DNA from: Anaspis maculata
Lineage: Eukaryota; Arthropoda; Insecta; Coleoptera; Scraptiidae
Direction: 5' to 3'
Length of the DNA: 64,000 nucleotides
Assembly: GCA_949128115.1 (NCBI GenBank)
Contig: OX421966.1
Coordinates: 59,765,416-59,829,415 of the forward strand
Shown here: positions 10,114-22,171 of the stretch, in pieces
Layout of the letters: the number at the start of each line of letters is the position of its first letter
How positions within the stretch are numbered: the first letter of the stretch is position 1
Made by a program: the position numbers and the translations under genes
Notes under the pieces: generated by a model
Told to the model about the DNA's origin: nothing
Seen by the model: the letters and a program-made list of their open reading frames with translations, nothing else
Databases searched by the model: none

Positions 10114-11799
10114 GGCATTTTTTTGTGGCTCATCGACTAGCATTCAGCAAAAAAAGTTCAGTTAATCTGCAATCAGCCTGATCGCTGATCATCTTTTTTT
10201 GTGGAACTGACGGTGAAATCATATGATCTAAGTAGTTCTATTAATAAAAATTCAAAATCGAATGAATGAAAATAGCGAAAGCTCTTGAGAGCCTTTGTGG
10301 TTGTGCAAGGCTTTCCTGTTATAAATACAGCAACACGCGCGCAATTTTCGAGACAACAGAGTGTAATTTTGGAATGAAAACAAAATTGCAAAACATTATT
10401 GTTTGTGCATCTTGAATATCCTGAAAGCGTTTCCTTTTCTCATCCAGGCCCGTGGCATCTTAAATCTTGGAATATTCATAACCGAAGTAATTTAAATCGG
10501 TAATGATACTTAGATACAATGATAGGTAATAGTATAAGTAAGTATTAAGTAGGTATACTTACTCCAAAATGAGTCGCTTGTTTTAAACATCGAACATTTT
10601 GATACCTGAAAAGTTTACTCACGATCGCATGTAGAAGCTTTATTTCTAAGCTATGTACAGCAATTTTTTGATTTCTTGAGCAAAAAAAACCAGCATTTTT
10701 CTATGAATCGAATCACCTGTTGACTTTTACGGTTCAGCCATACGCACAAAGGTATACACACACCCGAAAATAAAACCGAAAACACAACATTGACTTAGTG
10801 ACCTATTTCCATCGACTTCTGGCATGGCTCCAGACTGAATCATCCCATATTTTCATTTTTTTTAATAGGTCAAATTAGGCAACAATTCCAATAAGTCTCG
10901 GCGAGATTCTCCGAGACACACCATCATGATCATTATTGTCATTGCCTTTTATTTTTATTGCTCCAGGCATGGTCACATCAGTGCCGTATCCGAACTTGAC
11001 CCAGATTTCTGAAAGTTTCATGGCATTGTCGATCGAAAAGGAAATGAGAAGAAGCGTCGTCGTATGCCGCACCTCGCTGACCCGTAACCGTAAGATAATA
11101 ATAAAAATGATGGGTCATAATAAAAGAAACCGCTCTCGCTTGCCTAATAAAAGGGCGAAGAGGAAATTGCGTCGTTCATCAGTTGAGGAAAACGGCGCGG
11201 AAAATTTGTGTGTATCGAGGTGTGTATGCATGCGTGCTTGCAATTATGGTGGATGCGCCACACGCCTGTTTCCTCTTTCTCTCTCGGTTTTGACTCTAGT
11301 ATTATACGTCGATATTGCTCTTTAAATGCCATTTAATATGATTGGATTGAATTCATGTGTGGGAAAACGTACACGAGAAAACATGTTATGCACTACCACT
11401 GAATGCACTACTACTACTAACTAATAAAATTTGGTCGTCACGTGCACTTGGATTTTAATTGAAATTCTGCACTTGCTTTCAATTAAAACCGTTACTTATT
11501 AGTTAATGGCACTTGAGTTTGTTTTTCCTAATGTCTTCCTGTTTATGGTCAGTCAAGGACGGTTCTCTGGATCTGGGCATTTGTTTGCTTTTTTTTGATG
11601 ATTTAAATTGTTATTATATGCTTTTAAAAAGGCACATGTTTAGGAATACAGGTACTTTTTATTTTGCTTGTAGTTACACCATAATAAAAAATAATAAAAA
11701 GTACCTATAACGTCAACACCATTGGAAGAAGGATGGAAGAATTTTTTCAATTTATTTAGGAATACACTTCTGGCTGCTGGAGTGCCGGCTGACCAATCC
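10114..11799. other. Unassigned stretch
   Basis: No recognised gene. A 129-residue frame at 10936-11325 has no conserved motif and ends in low-complexity sequence. A small inverted repeat (GGTACTTTTTATT and its complement, about 11651-11706) is present. A single-copy regulatory or exon content cannot be excluded. Confidence 0.3.
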
Positions 11800-12890
11800 A
11801 ACAAAATCGGTCGTGTCACCCCAAAGCTTTCCCGACTAGTATTCAGAAACCTATGGAAATTTTTGTTCGAAACGTCCCTTCGGGTGAGAAATTGGAATTA
11901 GAGAGAAATATTGAAAATAAATTGCAGGAAATTGAAAATTTTGTCGGGAAAATTTGAATTTTCCGGGAGAGTTTTCCGGGTAAACGTCGAATCGTATTCC
12001 AAACCATCTTATCGTATCTTAATATAAATCGTCAATTGGGGCTTTTCTTCAGGCTCTGTCTGCACCCATAATGAATATTTCGTGGGCTCACCGCATGTTG
12101 AAGTTTGCACTGCAGTTTTTCCAAATTCACGGAATGTCTAAATTTCATTTTGAAAAAATTACAGTCGGAAAAACCGAACTATGACGATTTTGAAAATGGG
12201 TCCACACGACGCTTAATCCAATCTACTTCCGATATCAGTTGGCATTTTTTGAAAAAAGTCGATCTCCGAGCAGGAATGATTTTTTGAGTGGAGTCCTGCA
12301 TCAAAAGCAAGTCGTCCTGGTCGAAACACGTGTACGGCCCTCTCGGGTGGCAAAGGCTAAGAGAAATTTTGAAAATTCATAACGAATGGGGGAAAAGTGT
12401 AACTGCAGACTTGATTCAACTATTTTGTTGTGTTGCTTCCTGCCAAATTTGGTTTCAATCCATCGGATAGGTTATGAATAATTAAATGGTACAGTTTCAA
12501 ACTTTGACATTGTTCATTATTTGACGGAGATGACAGATAGGGGAATACTTCCAACTGTTCTGGATACAGGCATTCAAATGACATACTGCCAGTCAAGTTC
12601 CGTGAGATATTGTTTTTGACATTTGTTGATAGTGACACTTCTGTATGACAGATGACAGCCAAAAACTGATGGGCTCATTCCACATAAAAACATGTCCGCA
12701 TACCGTATTTCAAGTCGATCGGATCAATTATTCGGCAGTTATCGTGGAAGATTACAGACAGACAGACATCAATCTGGAAATGGCCTTACTCATCTTGGGG
12801 ACCTCAAAATGAATATATCCGGCGAAATCTCAAAACTGTTACCTGCACGATTGCAATACTTCCCTTCCATGTTGGGCCGGGAAAGTAAAA
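11800..12890 (+). repeat. Dispersed repeat R12, copy 2
   Basis: Direct copy of 1911-3150 with the same order of landmarks and the same GGCCGGGAAAGTAAAA end at 12875-12890. It differs by indels in the middle. Both copies have the same orientation and end at the same point. Confidence 0.65.
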
Positions 12891-13599
12891 TTGAGAATAA
12901 TCTAAAATCGGCCATTGAAATAGGTTCTCGAATTCACGCTTAGCTGTCGTAGGACGAGGAAGGGACATTTGTCTGCCCCAAATAGACCCGAGGGTGGCCA
13001 AGATCCATGCAACACCGCCTAAGTGCGGTGTTGCACATGTCAAGTTTGAATTTTCAAACACCCACCATGACCAACTGCAAAATTTTAGAAATTTTTGATA
13101 ATTTACAGATTTAGAAATCTAAAAACTAAATTTCCCCATTGCTAATTGGTTGCACGACAAACATAGCTCGCCTGTGTAAAATTACTGAGTCTCAAATTGT
13201 CAATTTCTTTATTTTCTTTTTGAAGTAACTCGAGGGAAATATACAGTTAATAATGATGTTATATTCAAGTAGTCATGACCTAAAAGTTCTACAATCACTT
13301 GGGGATTTTTCCAACTTGGTGATAATATTCTCAAGCCTCAATAAGGTTAATTAGTTATTTCTGTAATTGATAATGATTTTAATTGATTTTTAATTATTTA
13401 TTACATTTTTAACTCGATTTTTAACGATCATACTTTGGGAAGTAACAAGTGATCGAATAAATTTCTCCTTAAGTCGCCTATGATTCCTGAAAATCTGGCC
13501 GAAAAACGTGGCTACCAAGGAGCGGCCTACTTTGAGGAGAAATTCATTAGATCACTCTTTATATTTCAATTCGATTTTTCGCTTGAAGGAACTAGTCCT
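12891..13599. other. Unassigned; short hairpin at 13011-13036
   Basis: The perfect inverted repeat GCAACACCGC / GCGGTGTTGC forms a stem with a short loop. Otherwise nothing recognisable. Confidence 0.35.
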
Positions 13600-14333
13600 T
13601 TTTCAATATATATTTTGATCGAATCAAGTCGGACAAAGACCATTTCCGGCTCTGTAACAAGTCTATAATCGCTCATTCAATATATAAAAACTCCTTAATT
13701 TGCTAAAACGTGACATACAGGGTGGAACACCCTTCTTTTTTTTTCCTGTCACATTAATTCGGATAATAATCTTATCCATTTCAATGGATAGCCTGGAGTA
13801 TTCAGCAAAATGTATTGGAAATTAACATTCCTGCAATCACTGTGCTACTGCCTACTATAGTACTAAGCATATTTGCGACTTGGAAGTGCGAGAAGTTGCT
13901 AAGGAGAATTTCCCTAGCAACTTCTCGCCTAATAAAAGTGGAAGCCGAATATAATTCATCCTGTATATCAAGTTGGAGTGATAGCATAGGAATGCAAATT
14001 TTTTATATGGCTTGCGAAAAACTCTAAGCTTTCCAGTAAACCAGATAAGATTATTATCTGAATTAATTTCACCCAGAAAAAGAATAAAACAAGTATGTTT
14101 CGCCCTGTAGGTAGTGTTTTGGGTGTTTGAGGAATGTCACATTTTCATATCTTGAATGAATGTGATTGTGGGCTTGCAACAGAGTTGGAAATGGCTTTGA
14201 CTGGATTGATACGATAAAGATGAAAAATATAGACACAAAAATTGATTTCACCCTGTACATAGCAAAAAACCGTTTAAGAACAACTTTCTTCAAGCAATAG
14301 ATAATTTTTTGACTGTTTCAAGTAGGTACACTA
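13600..14333. mobile_element. Foldback family FB-A, copy 1 (left end worn)
   Basis: The right arm and centre match the copies at 16590-19088 and 27261-35999. The centre carries a 20-bp inverted repeat around GCGAGAAGTTGCTA (13887 onward). The right end reads TTGCTTGAAGAAAGT in reverse and terminates in CACTA at 14333. Internal ACAGGGTGG (13718) and CCCTGTA words sit at the same places as in the other copies. The outer left arm is lost or diverged before about 13600. Confidence 0.6.
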
Positions 14334-15472
14334 GTTACTTGTCCTTTTTCTTTTGTTGTGGACGTAATTCAAAAGCTACAGTCTTTCGAGCCTGTATGTT
14401 TTCGTGACTGTTTTATTCATCACCCTATAGAAAAATTATGCGAAAACCTTATGTTTTGCAACAAATAAGAACTGGGTAGCTGAAGAGTTGAGCTATCGAA
14501 CAATTCACGACAATTTAAAAATGGGCAAAATTTTGAGGGGTGACCTCGGGGGGTGACACTTCAATTTTTGCGCAGTTTACAATAATTATGAAAAAAGCTC
14601 TCGTTATAGCAGCAAACAATATAATATTAAACAGTTCCAAATACGCTGGAACCAGACTAGAAAGCTGCAGGCAAATAGCCAAGAGTTTTCATTATGTTGT
14701 GTATTACTTACAGGATAGAGTACCTATACATAAACTCGAAGGAGAGCAAAAACAAACTGGTGTTATGATTTGAAATGGAATATTAAAATTATATTTATGC
14801 GTGGGTGAATACCGGGCATCATACAAACTCGTACTATTATTACTTATTTGTTATTCCAATGAAATTTCATTGCCGTCCTAATTTCTTTTTGAGGTTGAAT
14901 TCAGAGAGAGAGTGAGCTAGGAATTTTCAAATCAAAACATTCCATTTGTTTCTCGTATCTAAACAATAATGGTTTGTTTAAATATTTTTCGTGCTGCCAT
15001 AACCGAAAATGACAATATACGCTCGGTGTCCTGCACTGTAATATTCAGAAAAAGATCTAGAGCGGCAAAGTAAAAAGTACACGTGAAAAATTAACTAACC
15101 TCGCAAAATCATTCACAATTCAAGAGAGATCACGTTTCCAATGTTATAGCTTGAAATTTTCTGTTTAAATCAGTTAAAATTATAAATAATTACTTTTAAA
15201 ACTGACAATTTAGGGTCATTTTTCTAATATCTGTTGGTACAATTGTAGAATGATTTTTGACGTTTTGTGGCGCGAAGGTTTAAAAGTGATTAATTTATGC
15301 CATTTCCTGTTTCGTCGTCACCACAAGACACTAGAGCTCAGTGATTTCGGGATTTTTAAGGGATGGCCCTCCTAATTGGGGAGGGGGAGGGCGGTTTTAA
15401 GCAAGAAAATTCAAACATAGGACGCAATTTTTCAAATCGGCATTTGACACACAAAAATTTGCATCTAGTAGG
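14334..15472. other. Unassigned stretch
   Basis: No supported gene. A 77-residue frame at 14540-14773 lacks any recognised motif. G-rich tracts near 14535-14555 and 15375-15395 are the only compositional change. Confidence 0.3.
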
Positions 15473-15630
15473 TACGATCGCACGCAAAATAAACGGAGAC
15501 AGTGTTTCGCGCGGAGTGTACTGATTTTATGAATTTTAGCCTTCTTGTCACTGTGACACTAAGCCAAAATTCATAAAATCGGTACACTCCGCGCGAAACA
15601 CTGTCTCCGTTTATTTTGCGCGCGATCGTA
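15473..15630. mobile_element. 158-bp MITE, nearly perfect palindrome
   Basis: Arms of about 65 bp run inward from TACGATCGCACGCAAAATAA and its complement at 15611-15630. They pair with about two mismatches around a 28-bp loop. Such arm identity suggests a recently formed copy or strong homogenisation. No coding capacity; the superfamily is not named. Confidence 0.8.
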
Positions 15631-15756
15631 TATGCCAAGGATGTCGTATATGCCTCGTGCCTTGGTGATGGATGGCAGAAGTACCAACTTGAAATGATTA
15701 TTGCGATATGATCTTATTTATTTGTAATTTTATTAAAAGCAGCTCGAAAAACGATG

Positions 15757-15875
15757 TATGCTACTCGCGCTGAAAACGGCATAGCATAACTCTCTTACAT
15801 GCAGCTCTCGGCCTAGGGCCTCGATCTGCATTCACGTTCGTTATGCTATGCCCGGTTTTCGGCGCTAGTAACATA
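15757..15875. mobile_element. 119-bp palindromic MITE
   Basis: Inverted arms of about 35 bp (TATGCTACTCGCGCTGAAAA on the left) enclose a second internal inverted repeat around GGCCTAGGGCC. It lies 127 bp from the previous MITE but shares no arm sequence with it. Confidence 0.7.
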
Positions 15876-16589
15876 AAATACTATTTCAGCGGTACCCTCT
15901 ACCTGTCATCAGATCTAGTATGCAGATACTGTCAGGTTGGCAGCCATTGCGCGTCATGCGCTCGAAATTTCAATGTTTATGACACTTTTTGAAAGCTCTC
16001 GACTCGGTTGACGGTTTTCGAATTTCGACGAAAGAAAAAAGTGAACAAACGCTTCAATATAATGACAAGAATGCCGGAAAGCTGAAGTGACAGGACGCTG
16101 TGCGCTGTGTCAAATGACAAGTGACAAGTGTTTGGCCGTATAAACTACAAACGTCAACCCCCTCCAGGTCCGTTGACGACCTATAGAAAATATCAAGAAA
16201 TCGTGTCTTTTGAATGAAATGACACAGGTTGGAAGTTACCCTGTAATGCCTCAAACAATAGAAAACCCTATTATACCGAAAAACAGATTGTCAAAAAATC
16301 GTGTTTCTTCAAACATATGTTCTAACTGAACTTACCAAGAAGAATTTGCAAGAATGGTAACAAACGAGAAATTTTTTTGAAAATATGACGTTCCTGTCTA
16401 AAGTTGGCAATTTAATTTTTTCTGCCGTTTTAATTATCACATTTTTGCAATTTTTGATCAAAATATGCCGACAAAAATAGGTCTACGCGGGATGTAGCGA
16501 ACTGCTAGATGAATTTTCAGTTCAAATTACTGGCCCTTCTTGGTTTTATCATGTTTTGAAGTGAGATTCAGCAGACTGATAACGTTCAT
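15876..16589. other. Unassigned stretch
   Basis: No recognised gene or bounded repeat. Confidence 0.3.
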
Positions 16590-17687
16590 TAGTGTACTTG
16601 AAATAGTGAAAAAAATATCTCTTGCTTGAAGAAAGTAGTTCTCAAATGGTTTTTTGCTATATGGTTAGCTCATCCCCACCTGTTCAACATGTTGAAAGCA
16701 TACATCCCTGTGACGCGTAATACTTAGTATACAGGGTGAAAATTGAAAAATAAATCTTAAATTTTTTTATTTCGATGAAAAAATCCTCGAGAAAAACAGT
16801 CTCTCTTTATTTAGCGACCTTATAGTCTCATATTGAACATTTGAAAAATGTACCCCTCCATAGTCGCTGGTATCCTACGAACAGGGTGAAATAAGTTTTT
16901 TCTCAATGTTTTTTATCTCCATCAAATCAATCCAGACAAAAGCCAATTCCAGCTCTGTTACAAGTCTATAATCTCTCATTCAAGATATAAAAATGTCACA
17001 TTCCTCAAACTTCCTAAACACAACCTACAGGGTGAAACATACCTTATTTGTTTTATTTTTTTCCGGATAAAATTAATTAGGATAATAATCTCATCTGGTT
17101 TACCGAAAAGCTCAGAGTTTTCCGCAAGCTATATAAAAAATTTGCATTTCTAATATCACTTTGACTTGATATACAGGATAAATTATATGTTGCTTCAACT
17201 TTTGTTGTGCAAGGAGTTGCTAAGGAAATTGTCCTTAGCAACTCCTCGCACAACCAAAATCGCAAAAATGCTTGATGCTACATTAGCCAGTAGTTGCAAT
17301 CAGGGCCCAACCGACGGAGGGGTGTGGGGAGGTGTGACACCCCCCCATTCAAAATATAAGTCGGCAAATCGCAACATTTTCCATTTTATAGTCATCAGTC
17401 GGCAAATCTTGGCTTTTCCTATTTTTCTATCATGAATCGGCGAATCACATTCAGACAGGTATGTACAGGTAACTCTACAGTCGTGCGATCATTAGTTTTT
17501 AGTTCAGCATACAGCTGTGTTACCAGATAGCCGGTGTCTATCCGTCGACACATCACGTGATGCTGAATATTTAAACATTCTCCTACTTGAAAATTGCACT
17601 GTAAGTTGATTTCGTCATTTTTGCTGCCATCAAACTTTTTCGCCCCAACGATCAACGAAGTCACCATATTTTTTTTATTGATGTCAT

Positions 17688-18296
17688 TGTTACGAACGCC
17701 GACTCTCACATGCATTCTCCAGCACACTTGGGGCCCGATTCATAAAACTACAAACGACAAATTACAAATGTATAACCTTGACGACCCATCGTTGCAACAA
17801 TGGGTTACCAAGACTACACACTTGTAAATTGTCGTTTGTAGTTTTATGAAACGGGCCCCAGATCTTTCTAGACTGTTCCGTCTTTGAGATTGCGGTGTAC
17901 AAGTGCGAAGCTCTAGACATTCCAGAACATCCGGCATGACTTGACTATTGAAATTACATGGGAGACTCAACAGCCGAGTAGGAAACATCAGCTGAAATGG
18001 CGGAGGTGCCGCCATTCCGGAACAAGCGGGAAGCCTGCGAAAGGTGTGAGATTTTTCGGGAGTCCGCGAGTTTTCTGCAGGACCGATGGAGGATTTCAGA
18101 ACAATAGTCGGATTGATCCGTCGGCCTACGGATCAGTTTTCAATCGAGAGCGATAATGGCGAGAAGTCAAAGCGATCTGCCCAAGCGCAAGCAGTAATTG
18201 TTGGCGTGTATTTATTGTAGTACGCAGTAATCAACAGTGTGAGTTTTAAAACTATCGTCTCAATCATCAACGAACCTAAACGCGAAATACGTATCA
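17688..18296 (+). mobile_element. Diverged solo LTR of the 47.7-kb gypsy family
   Basis: The LTR begins TGTTACGAACGCC and ends near CGCGAAATACGTATCA. Blocks shared in order with the LTR at 47719-48207 (read on its own strand) include TACAAGTGCGAAGC-like, ATTCCAGAA, TGGCGGAGGTGC, CGAAAGGTGTG, CAACAGTGTG(A/T)GTTTTAAAAC and CGCGAAATACGTA. No internal region adjoins it. It holds a 133-bp MITE at 17729-17861. Confidence 0.65.
17729..17861. mobile_element. 133-bp palindromic MITE inside the solo LTR
   Basis: Inverted arms start TTGGGGCCCGATTCATAAAA and end with the complement at 17842-17861; they extend about 40 bp. The centre carries GTTGCAACAATGGGTTACC, a core also found in the MITEs at 43268-43396 and 55215-55342. 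Confidence 0.75.
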
Positions 18297-19088
18297 TTAT
18301 AAATTTTTTACGATATTTTGGCACCTTTTCCGATTGACGGCATTGACGCTTCCAAGTGGTCTAGATTTGTTGGTTGTATGGTATGCAGTGATTTTTGTAT
18401 ATTCTTCTTCCCTTGTTTTTCTTGTTCTTCTTTTTTTGGACTTCGATTAATTATATTTTTTAATGAAAAAGGTACCTATTATTGTCATTATTATTATTAT
18501 TACTCGAAAAAAAAATCGTCTGCGGCGCACTCGCGCTCGCTTCGCTCGCGGACAGTTGGCATTTTTTCCCATCTACACCCCTCCACTAGAGGAGACCTCG
18601 GTTGGGCCCTGGTTGCAATGATTGCAGAAATGTAGATTTTTGATATGTTTTGCCAAATACTCTAGGTTCTCCTTTGAAGTGGGTAAGATTATCATCCTAA
18701 TTAATGTGACCCAAGAAAAAAATAAAAGAAAAAAAAGGGTGCTCCACCCTGTATGTCATGTTTTAGCAGTTTAAAGAATGTGGCATTTTTATATCTTGAA
18801 TGAGAGATTATAGACTTCTAACAGAGCCGGAATTGAGTTTTTCACACGTTCAGTAGGAGACCATAAGGTTGCTGAATAATGAGAGGCTGTTTTTTTCGAG
18901 AATAATTTCACTGGGATAAAAAAAGTTTGAAGATTTATATTTTAATTTTCACCCTGTATACTAAGTATTACGCGTCACAGGGATGTATGCTTATGACATG
19001 TTGAACAGGTGGGGATGAGCTAACCATATAGCAAAAAACCGTTCGAGAACTACTTTCTTCAAGCAAAAATTCTAATTCAAATATACTA

Positions 19089-20869
19089 CATCTGCGTAAA
19101 ACAGGGTAAATACACCAGCAGGTTACCGGCTGTTCTTTTGCTTCATATGGAAAAAAGATCGCCAATTGATTTGCTTCACATTTCAGTATGTTATACAGGG
19201 TGATCACTAAATAGCGCACCAGAACAGTACTATCGTATTTGGAATTTTTATGAAGCCCACAAAAATCAATAAGAGTCAATCATGAAGGATCAAAGTTTGG
19301 TCTTTCGAACCGTTCTGGGTTCGTTATTCAAAACGATATGATTTTAGTCAACTGTTTAGTGGCAAAATTATGTGAAAGAAATATCAACCACTGAATACAA
19401 CTAAGTAATTTTTAATGAAAGCCGAACGCAAGATTTTAGGGGCTGAAGCTATTCGAATAATAATTGATGAAAAACATTTTGATCGTAATATATCAAAATA
19501 AAGGCCAAATTGATGGGTTCGTTGAAATAATATTCAACGTTGAATATTTCGTCATTTTTCAAATATTATTGTTACAGTCGATGTATGCCACGAAGCATCC
19601 CATGACAAAAACATGGTCTATCCATCTGCTGGAACAGGCACTCCATTACAAAAATTCTCTTCAAAGCAATACATTCAATCCCTCTTGAGAAGGAACCGGT
19701 GGTTTTCAGGAGTTGACGCGATGATATTTTTTTAAATTGTTTACGAGAGCTTATAATAACATACTAGAATTTCAAGCAAATCGATCGACGACTTTTTTCC
19801 ATAAAGATCTAGCGGGGGTCTTCTGTCTCAAGTTACTTCTGGCTAGGTGAAATATGCCGGATTTTATTTAGCTCAAATTTTGGCAAAATTTTCTCAAATT
19901 GATAAGTAGGTAAGTTATCCTTTGTCCAAATTTAATTTTTTGTCAACGCTTTCTGCAAACATGTGTTCTGTTCTATATATTTAATACTATAAGTAATTAG
20001 CTTCCAAAGAAAACAGAAAAAATAGTTTGTTTACTTAGAAACTTATTACATTAAATATTGACAACAGCACATGTTGATGTGTAGGTACACACAAATAAAA
20101 TTTACATATTGTTTTGATTCCACTGAACAATCAACTGTTTTTTCAGAAGAGCAATTTTTTTTAATATTTCAAGATTTTCACACACACAGACAAAAAACAG
20201 GAGCTGATCATCAATAAATAAAAATAAAAGTTCAGGTGAGAGTTGAAAAATTGATAATTATTGCAAAAAACCTGTTTCAAAATTCCAAATGAAAAAGTCA
20301 CCAAGTCTAGTACTAAATCAAGAAGTTACAAAATCACGGCCAAGCTCGCACCTACCGCTGTTATAAATAAAATTCGAGTAGGCGGCTCCGTCACAATTTT
20401 TGGCAGTTCACCTGTCAATTCAAGTCTAAGTACTCTGTTGCGTAACAATAACCATGACAACTGCATTTGTTTAGGAAGAAAAAACAGCATGCTCGATTTT
20501 TGTCGACTACTAAAACTAAAACAGGGCACACTATCTGTTTTTGAAATTCAGCGCACGCCTCTGCCGATGATGTATTTAAGCGCATCCCAGTAGAGCGCGC
20601 GTCTCAATTTAATCCATTATAATTACCTCATAAAACAAACATTTACATTTTACCTATTCCGAACCCGTACGCTTGTCATCAATACTAATAGATATTAAAA
20701 TTAAATAGCGCGCGCGGCATTACCACTAACGAAGCCTTTATAGAACCACATTTGAAATTCCGGACGCGTATCGGGCTTTTAAAAAAATTGCATTCCCAAT
20801 TAAGAATTGTACGTAGGTGAAAAGTTCACGCATTAGATCATCGACGGAGCAGATCTAAAAATAATTTTT
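19089..20869. other. Unassigned stretch
   Basis: An isolated ACAGGGTGATCA word lies near 19196. Two open segments, 19464-19688 and 20261-20593, show no recognised domain. The first follows a plausible acceptor (TTGTTACAG, 19578), but no partner exon is visible. Confidence 0.3.
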
Positions 20870-21196
20870 TTATGCGTCCCGTCGCACAAAAATGTCGACA
20901 AAAATTTTTCTTGTTTCATTACCTTCGAAAAACGTCCGTGGGTATGGCACTGTCGGAATATTCGGGAGTTCACACTGGAGGTAGGTACTTGGGAAACTCG
21001 CGCGCTGCGTTTGAGATTTGTCCGGCGGTTTTTGCGAAACTGCGGTGAGATCTGGTGCGCGTCGACTTCGCGTCTGTTTCAACTCGGCCGACGTCGTCGG
21101 GTCGCCCACTGGTATGCCTTCTACCATCATCATCACCATGGACTGGGTGACCATCGCACGGTACTGACCATGAACAGAGATGGTGGGGCTGGATTT
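20870..21196 (-). CDS. Candidate orphan exon in a GC-rich island, unknown
   Basis: A minus-strand frame is open from a plausible acceptor (AATTTTCAG just upstream of 21196) to a stop at 20870, about 108 residues. It includes HGQYRAMVTQSMVMMMVEGI and then a basic, Ser/Thr-rich section. The block at 20940-21180 is clearly richer in G+C and CpG than its surroundings, as conserved exons or promoters often are. No family is recognised, and an overlapping open frame on the same strand (20970-21236) weakens the case. A donor near 20990 (AA|GTACCT) would end the exon earlier. Confidence 0.3.
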   Translation of the reverse strand, partial: KSSPTISVHGQYRAMVTQSMVMMMVEGIPVGDPTTSAELKQTRSRRAPDLTAVSQKPPDKSQTQRASFPSTYLQCELPNIPTVPYPRTFFEGNETRKIFVDIFVRRDA

Positions 21197-21249
21197 CTGA
21201 AAATTTCAAGAATCTCCTCTGAAAACTGCTATTCAAAAATAGCTTAATT

Positions 21250-22171
21250 GCAACATTTTTTTGTCATAGCAAATGAGCGGTCGAGGAACAGAGGGAATAT
21301 ATCTCGTTCTATCGCGAAACAGCGACAATTGTGATTCTTCTAAAGAAATACGCTTCTTGAAGTTGAGTCATTGCGTCATTAAAGTTTAGCCCTAAATTCT
21401 ATTGCAGATATAATTGCAAAATCTTAACTCCATAATATACAAAAAACGTGGGTGCGTGACCATAGTCACCCTCGGAAGAAGTGAAACTTCTATAGATATG
21501 AATCAGCAAACAACGTTCGAAGAGGTGTTCTTTTCGTACTCCCGCTCCGCTCCCTAACGGTTTGTATCATCTTGTTTTTCTTATTATCAATCATATTATT
21601 ATTATTATTATTATTATTAATGTTATTATTATGAGTCACTCAAAGGGCAGAATACTTTCGACATGATTTTTCACGATTAGACTTCTTTTGTTTCTTTTCT
21701 CGCTGCGCTCGGCGCTCAAACTCCCATTCTCCGTCACATAAAGTCTCACTCATACCCCTAAAAATATCTATTTTCATCAATAATATTTTCCACAAATAAT
21801 TATGCGAATGTGACTCGTGATGGATTTTCTTACTGTACGATTTTCCCCGTTATATTACAGCACGGTGGAAACTGTGTTCTGGCAGGCACAGCATGGCAAT
21901 CTAATAATCTCCACAAAATATAAGAATGTCGTTTGGAAAACTCGATCCGGTATTAATTTCAACTGAAAAAATATAAAATACATAGGTATTTACATAGGTT
22001 TGTAGGTAGGTACCTCGTGAATGTGATTTGAGGTAACTACGTGGTTCTAGAGTTCCTACGATATCATCTTCTCCAATCAAAATAAGAGACGTAGGTTAAA
22101 TTGAAATATTGACAGATTTTTTTTTTGCCCTGCATCAACAGCTAGGTTATTAGCAGGTTTTTGCCGTCGGG
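21250..22171. other. Unassigned, with an ATT microsatellite
   Basis: An (ATT)n run lies at about 21593-21619. The flanks carry CTCCGCTCC and CTCGCTGCGCTCGG, phrases like those in the hAT element at 17301-18611, so a worn transposon is possible. No gene is visible. Confidence 0.35.

Larger units (their letters stand above)
17301..18611. mobile_element. 1311-bp non-autonomous hAT-type element
   Basis: Perfect 14-bp terminal inverted repeats CAGGGCCCAACCGA are flanked by an 8-bp duplication GTTGCAAT (17293-17300 and 18612-18619). These are hAT hallmarks. No hAT transposase frame is present. The body was itself hit by an LTR element, of which a solo LTR remains at 17688-18296. The right end has the phrase CTCGCTTCGCTCGCGG before the terminal repeat. 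Confidence 0.85.
16590..19088. mobile_element. Foldback family FB-A, copy 2 (host of a nested set)
   Basis: The left arm is 16590-17300 and the right arm 18620-19088. They are inverted relatives, with ends TAGTGTACTTGAAATAGT and, from the right, TAGTATATTTGAATT. CAT flanks both ends, so a 3-bp target duplication is possible. Near the centre a 20-bp inverted repeat around AAGGAGTTGCTAAGGA is conserved with the other FB-A copies. The centre is interrupted at 17301 by a hAT-type element. No transposase is encoded, so mobilisation in trans is likely. Confidence 0.75.

Noticed and set aside
10936..11325. 129-residue plus-strand frame
   Set aside because: The second half is low-complexity and no domain or conserved motif was recognised.
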